Shown piece after piece: positions 15,869-19,110 of a DNA stretch of 19,110 nt. The DNA is from Flavobacteriaceae bacterium. Lineage in GTDB: Bacteria > Bacteroidota > Bacteroidia > Flavobacteriales > Flavobacteriaceae. Position 1 is the first letter of the stretch; each line of letters starts with the position of its first letter. The position numbers were made by a program, and so were the translations under genes. Under the pieces are notes generated by a model. The model did no database searches. It was not told where the DNA came from and was given only the letters and a program-made list of their open reading frames with translations. The stretch covers positions 1 through 19,110 of the forward strand of contig JALRDC010000141.1 of the NCBI GenBank assembly GCA_023262245.1. Direction: 5' to 3'.

Positions 15869-16596
15869 TTCAAGATGCTAAAAAACTGGTTTCCTTTTTG
15901 GATCATTTTGATCCTACTGATGCGGATCATCTTCGAGAATTAGAAACGCTTGTTTTCCAATTTCCTAACTTTCATTTAACACGTGCATATTATCTAAAAG
16001 CACTTCAGCAACAACAATCTGACGGTTTTGATAAAGCATTATCTCATACAGCAATTGCAACTTATGATCGGGAACTACTGTATCAGTTTATAGAAACACA
16101 AATAAAAAAAGCTAAAAAGAAGAAGCATAAAAAAACCCCTCCTCAAACAAAGCCTGAGGAAAATACAACGACTGAAATAGCCTCCGCTGAAATCGCTCAA
16201 GAAAATGAGTTAGACATTACCCCAGAAATTACAAAAGAAACTCCTCTAGAAAACCGGGTTTTTTCAGAATGGGCACGTTATCTTAAGTCAAAGAAAACTA
16301 CAGAAAAACAACCTGAAATTGCTGCTAAATTTGAATTGATCGACGCTTTTTTAGCAAAGCAAAATAAAATAGTCCCCGATAAAAATGTAGAAAACACAGA
16401 GGATTTAAGTGAAAAAAGTTGGGCAGCTCCAGAAGAATTAATGACTGAGACTCTAGCTAAAGTTTTTGTAAAACAAGAGAACTATAACAAAGCCCTTGAA
16501 GCCTATCAAATATTAGGTTTGAAATATCCAGAAAAAAATAGTTTCTTTGCAAACCAAATTAAAGAAATCAAAAGATTACAAAAACTGAAAGAATAG
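15862..16596 (+). CDS. Uncharacterised protein with C-terminal TPR-like helices
   Basis: I do not recognise this 244-residue protein by name. It has no signal peptide or membrane helix. Residues 1-80 look all-helical. They are followed by a very basic patch (82-91, KKAKKKKHKK), an acidic Thr/Glu-rich linker (about 97-135), another helical part, and a single TPR-like unit near the C-terminus (about 198-235, ETLAKVFVKQENYNKALEAYQ). It overlaps the lptE stop by seven bases, and secG begins four bases after its stop. It is therefore translated together with envelope and secretion genes. A scaffold or adaptor role is possible, but no function can be read from the sequence. Confidence 0.85.
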   Translation: MVIQDAKKLVSFLDHFDPTDADHLRELETLVFQFPNFHLTRAYYLKALQQQQSDGFDKALSHTAIATYDRELLYQFIETQIKKAKKKKHKKTPPQTKPEENTTTEIASAEIAQENELDITPEITKETPLENRVFSEWARYLKSKKTTEKQPEIAAKFELIDAFLAKQNKIVPDKNVENTEDLSEKSWAAPEELMTETLAKVFVKQENYNKALEAYQILGLKYPEKNSFFANQIKEIKRLQKLKE

Positions 16597-16600
16597 CCTA

Positions 16601-16963
16601 ATGAGTACATTTTCTATCTTTATCGCCCTTATTATAGTTGTATGCTTCCTTCTTGTGTTGGTTGTCATGGTTCAAAATCCTAAAGGTGGTGGTCTTTCCT
16701 CTTCTTTCGGTGGAGGAACTCAACAAGTGGGAGGAGTTCAAAAGACCTCAGATTTTCTTGATCGAAGTACATGGATTTTAGCTACCCTATTGCTAGCGCT
16801 GATATTAATTTCCAATGTTACGCTGTCTTCCGGTGAAGGCTCAACGGATTCTAAGCTCCTTCAAGATGGGACAATCCAACAAAGCATCCCTGAAACACCA
16901 GAACAAACCCTGGAGGAAATCCCTGAGATTCCAGCTGCTGATATTCCTGAAAATAACAATTAG
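16601..16963 (+). CDS. secG: SecG, Sec translocon subunit
   Basis: The 120-residue product has two membrane helices (about residues 5-24 and 57-74) joined by the conserved Gly-rich loop VQNPKGGGLSSSFGGG, the SecG hallmark. SecG helps SecYE/SecA move proteins across the inner membrane. The C-terminus is extended by an acidic, Pro/Glu-rich tail (about 85-120). It is the last gene of the packed miaB-to-secG run, followed by a 106-base gap before groES. Confidence 0.95.
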   Translation: MSTFSIFIALIIVVCFLLVLVVMVQNPKGGGLSSSFGGGTQQVGGVQKTSDFLDRSTWILATLLLALILISNVTLSSGEGSTDSKLLQDGTIQQSIPETPEQTLEEIPEIPAADIPENNN

Positions 16964-16984
16964 ATTTTCAAGCATCTCATCCGA

Positions 16985-17046
16985 CTGACAGGCTGACATT
17001 TTAAAACCCAAAATGACAGAGAGAAACCCCTTGGCATAATTTCTGA
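16985..17046 (+). promoter_or_regulatory. groESL upstream region: TGACA repeats and sigma-54-like element
   Basis: Three TGACA words occur at 16986-16990, 16994-16998 and 17014-17018. The last two form an imperfect inverted repeat, TGACATTTT/AAAATGACA (16994-17002 and 17010-17018, one mismatch). Downstream, TTGGCATAATTTCTGA (17031-17046) resembles a sigma-54 promoter: the -24 TTGGCA is intact, and ten bases later GA replaces the expected GC. No perfect TAnnTTTG box is seen in this gap. The start of transcription would fall near 17057, just before groES. The sigma-54 reading is tentative. Confidence 0.4.
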
Positions 17047-17069
17047 AAATAAATTTAAAAAATTAACCC

Positions 17070-17348
17070 ATGAGTAAAATGACTATTAAACCTTTAGCAG
17101 ATCGTGTTCTAGTAGAGCCGGCTGCGGCAGAAACTAAAACATCCTCTGGAATCATCATACCGGACAGCGCAAAAGAAAAGCCTCAAAAGGGAACTGTTGT
17201 TGCAGTTGGTTCTGGTACTAAAGATAATCCCATAACTGTCACTATTGGTGATAGTGTTTTGTATGGGAAATACGCTGGAACAGAACTTCAACACGAAGGG
17301 AAAGACTACCTTATTATGAAAGAAAGCGATATTCTAGCAATCGTTTAA
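17070..17348 (+). CDS. groES: GroES co-chaperonin
   Basis: The 92-residue protein is GroES (Cpn10), the heptameric lid of the GroEL folding chamber. It shows the family start IKPLADRVLVEP, a mobile-loop region (about 17-34, ETKTSSGIIIPDSAKEKP) and the closing YLIMKESDILAIV. Its length is normal. It is 17 bases upstream of groEL, making the standard groES-groEL operon. The upstream gap carries TGACA repeats and a sigma-54-like element. Confidence 0.98.
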   Translation: MSKMTIKPLADRVLVEPAAAETKTSSGIIIPDSAKEKPQKGTVVAVGSGTKDNPITVTIGDSVLYGKYAGTELQHEGKDYLIMKESDILAIV

Positions 17349-17365
17349 CCAAAAAAAATTGAAAA

Positions 17366-18997
17366 ATGGCAAAAAGAATAGAATTTGATCTAGAAGCAAG
17401 AGACGGTATTAAGCGCGGTGTTGATGCGCTTGCCAATGCGGTAAAAGTAACTTTAGGTCCTAAAGGACGTAATGTAATCATTGGAAAAGCTTTTGGCGCA
17501 CCTCAAGTAACAAAAGACGGGGTGACTGTAGCTAAAGAAATTGAATTGGAAGATGCCCTCGAAAATATGGGTGCTCAAATGGTAAAAGAAGTCGCTTCTA
17601 AAACGAACGATCTTGCTGGAGATGGAACAACAACTGCCACGATTTTAGCACAAGCTATCGTGAAAGAGGGATTAAAAAATGTAGCTGCAGGAGCAAATCC
17701 TCTAGACCTAAAAAGAGGAATTGACAAAGCTGTGGAAGCCATTGTCGGTTCTTTAGAAAAACAATCTGCCGCAGTTGGAGATTCTTCAGAAAAAATCCAA
17801 CAGGTAGCTAGTATTTCGGCAAATAATGATCCTTCCATTGGAGGATTAATTACAGAAGCTTTTGAAAAAGTAGGAAAAGAAGGGGTCATCACTGTTGAAG
17901 AGGCTAAAGGAACCGATACTTACGTAGATGTAGTTGAGGGAATGCAATTTGACCGTGGATATCTTTCTCCTTACTTCGTAACTGATTCAGAAAAAATGGA
18001 AGCCGACCTCGAGTCTCCCTACATTCTTTTGTATGATAAGAAAATCTCTACTATGAAGGACTTACTGCCAGTACTAGAGCCTGTGGCTCAAACTGGAAAA
18101 CCCCTCCTAGTAATTGCTGAGGATGTTGACGGTGAAGCTTTAGCAACCCTTGTTGTAAACAAACTACGAGGAGCATTAAAAATTGCTGCAGTCAAAGCAC
18201 CTGGTTTTGGAGACCGAAGAAAAGCCATGTTAGAAGATATTGCCATCCTCACAGGAGGAACGGTAATTTCTGAAGAACGTGGATTTACTTTGGAAAACAC
18301 CACCCTTGAAATGTTAGGAGTAGCCGAAAAAGTTACCATTGATAAAGACAATACTACCGTTGTAAATGGAAGTGGAGCGAGCGATGCTATTCAAGCAAGG
18401 GTCAATCAAATTAAATCTCAAATAGAGACGACTACTTCAGACTATGACAAAGAAAAGTTACAAGAACGTCTCGCAAAGCTTTCTGGAGGAGTAGCAGTAC
18501 TTTACGTAGGGGCTCCATCGGAAGTAGAGATGAAAGAGAAAAAAGATCGTGTTGACGATGCATTGCACGCTACAAGAGCTGCAGTAGAAGAAGGAATTGT
18601 TGCAGGTGGTGGTGTTGCGCTTCTTAATGCAAAAAAGGTTTTGAGCAAACTCAAGACTGAAAACGCCGACGAAACTACTGGAGTACAAATTATCAGTAAG
18701 GCCATAGAGTCTCCTTTGAGAACTATTGTGGAAAACTCTGGTGGTGAAGGTTCTGTAGTTGTATCAAAAGTTTCTGAGGGAGATGATAATTTTGGCTATA
18801 ATGCTAAAGACGGCTCCTTTGTAGACATGCTTAAAGAAGGAATCATTGATCCCAAAAAAGTAACCCGTGTCGCTTTAGAAAATGCAGCCTCAGTTGCAGG
18901 AATGATTCTTACAACCGAATGTGCATTAATTGACATTAAAGAAGAGGCTCCTGCCACTGCTGCTCCAATGGGTGGAGGCATGCCAGGTATGATGTAA
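17366..18997 (+). CDS. groEL: GroEL chaperonin
   Basis: The 543-residue product is the 60-kDa chaperonin that folds proteins in an ATP-driven double ring together with GroES. Visible family marks are VTLGPKGRNV (28-37), the ATP-site GDGTTTATIL (85-94), the EEGIVAGGGVALL segment near residue 410, and the flexible Gly/Met tail GGGMPGMM. Length and ends are normal. Transcription ends at a strong hairpin 14 bases after the stop. Confidence 0.99.
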   Translation: MAKRIEFDLEARDGIKRGVDALANAVKVTLGPKGRNVIIGKAFGAPQVTKDGVTVAKEIELEDALENMGAQMVKEVASKTNDLAGDGTTTATILAQAIVKEGLKNVAAGANPLDLKRGIDKAVEAIVGSLEKQSAAVGDSSEKIQQVASISANNDPSIGGLITEAFEKVGKEGVITVEEAKGTDTYVDVVEGMQFDRGYLSPYFVTDSEKMEADLESPYILLYDKKISTMKDLLPVLEPVAQTGKPLLVIAEDVDGEALATLVVNKLRGALKIAAVKAPGFGDRRKAMLEDIAILTGGTVISEERGFTLENTTLEMLGVAEKVTIDKDNTTVVNGSGASDAIQARVNQIKSQIETTTSDYDKEKLQERLAKLSGGVAVLYVGAPSEVEMKEKKDRVDDALHATRAAVEEGIVAGGGVALLNAKKVLSKLKTENADETTGVQIISKAIESPLRTIVENSGGEGSVVVSKVSEGDDNFGYNAKDGSFVDMLKEGIIDPKKVTRVALENAASVAGMILTTECALIDIKEEAPATAAPMGGGMPGMM

Positions 18998-19010
18998 ACA
19001 AACTTTCACT

Positions 19011-19045
19011 AAAAAAAAACGGCTCTAAAAGAGCCGTTTTTTTTT
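19011..19045. terminator. Rho-independent terminator after groEL, bidirectional
   Basis: The inverted repeat CGGCTCT/AGAGCCG (19020-19026 and 19030-19036) with loop AAA is flanked by nine A before and nine T after. Together they form a 16-base-pair stem ending in a T-run on either strand. It ends the groESL transcript and could also stop transcripts from the right. Confidence 0.92.
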
Positions 19046-19092
19046 GATTTATTTTAATTTATTACATTTAATAAAACCCAAAACTTACAATT

Positions 19093-19110
19093 ATGACTAA
19101 AAAATTATTT
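19093..19110 (+). CDS. Possible start of a further gene, cut by window edge
   Basis: An ATG at 19093 opens a frame of six codons (MTKKLF) before the window ends. The two lysines followed by hydrophobic residues look like the beginning of a signal peptide. It lies 47 bases after the groEL terminator. Too little is present to identify it. Confidence 0.35.

Overview
The window comes from a gliding or T9SS-bearing member of the Bacteroidota, most likely Flavobacteriaceae. The evidence is an AT-rich genome, gldK-gldL-gldM in order, a topoisomerase I without zinc fingers, the lptE/secG/groESL neighbourhood, and promoters of the Bacteroidetes type (TAnnTTTG at -7). All genes look intact. Only the two edge genes are cut by the window.

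Left part, minus strand (1-7510): topA overlaps an arginase-fold gene by four bases (ATGA). After a 128-base gap come gldK, gldL and gldM, the last running off the left edge. GldK is the lipoprotein ring component, and GldL/GldM form the proton-driven rotary motor of the type IX secretion and gliding machinery. Here GldM is longer than the characterised homologues. The arginase-like protein has lost residues that normally hold the metal.

Middle part, plus strand (7632-12485): a sulfur cassette lies between the divergent topA and miaB operons. It holds a Cys-rich Crp/Fnr-family regulator, a SulP anion transporter with a STAS domain, a CstB-like persulfide dioxygenase with two rhodanese domains, and a two-gene YeeE/YedE (thiosulfate/sulfur transport) pair. 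Directly after the regulator is a perfect GTAAC-N4-GTTAC palindrome, about 41 bases upstream of the start predicted from a perfect TAnnTTTG box. This is the geometry of a class II Crp/Fnr-activated promoter, so the cassette looks like a self-contained, regulator-controlled module for reactive or inorganic sulfur.

Right part, plus strand (12622-18997): miaB, a sigma-54 activator lacking a sensory domain, lptE, an unnamed TPR-like gene and secG are tightly packed with overlaps or gaps under 5 bases. They are followed by groES-groEL and a strong hairpin terminator. TGACA-type repeats occur upstream of both miaB and groES, and groES has a partial sigma-54-like element. This raises the possibility that the activator controls its own operon and the chaperonin. 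A new gene starts at the right edge.

The best candidates for something not well described are the Crp/palindrome/sulfur module, the extended GldM, the degenerate arginase-fold partner of the gld operon, and the possible sigma-54 control of groESL. No tRNA, rRNA, CRISPR array or insertion sequence was seen, and no gene-free stretch exceeds 300 bases.
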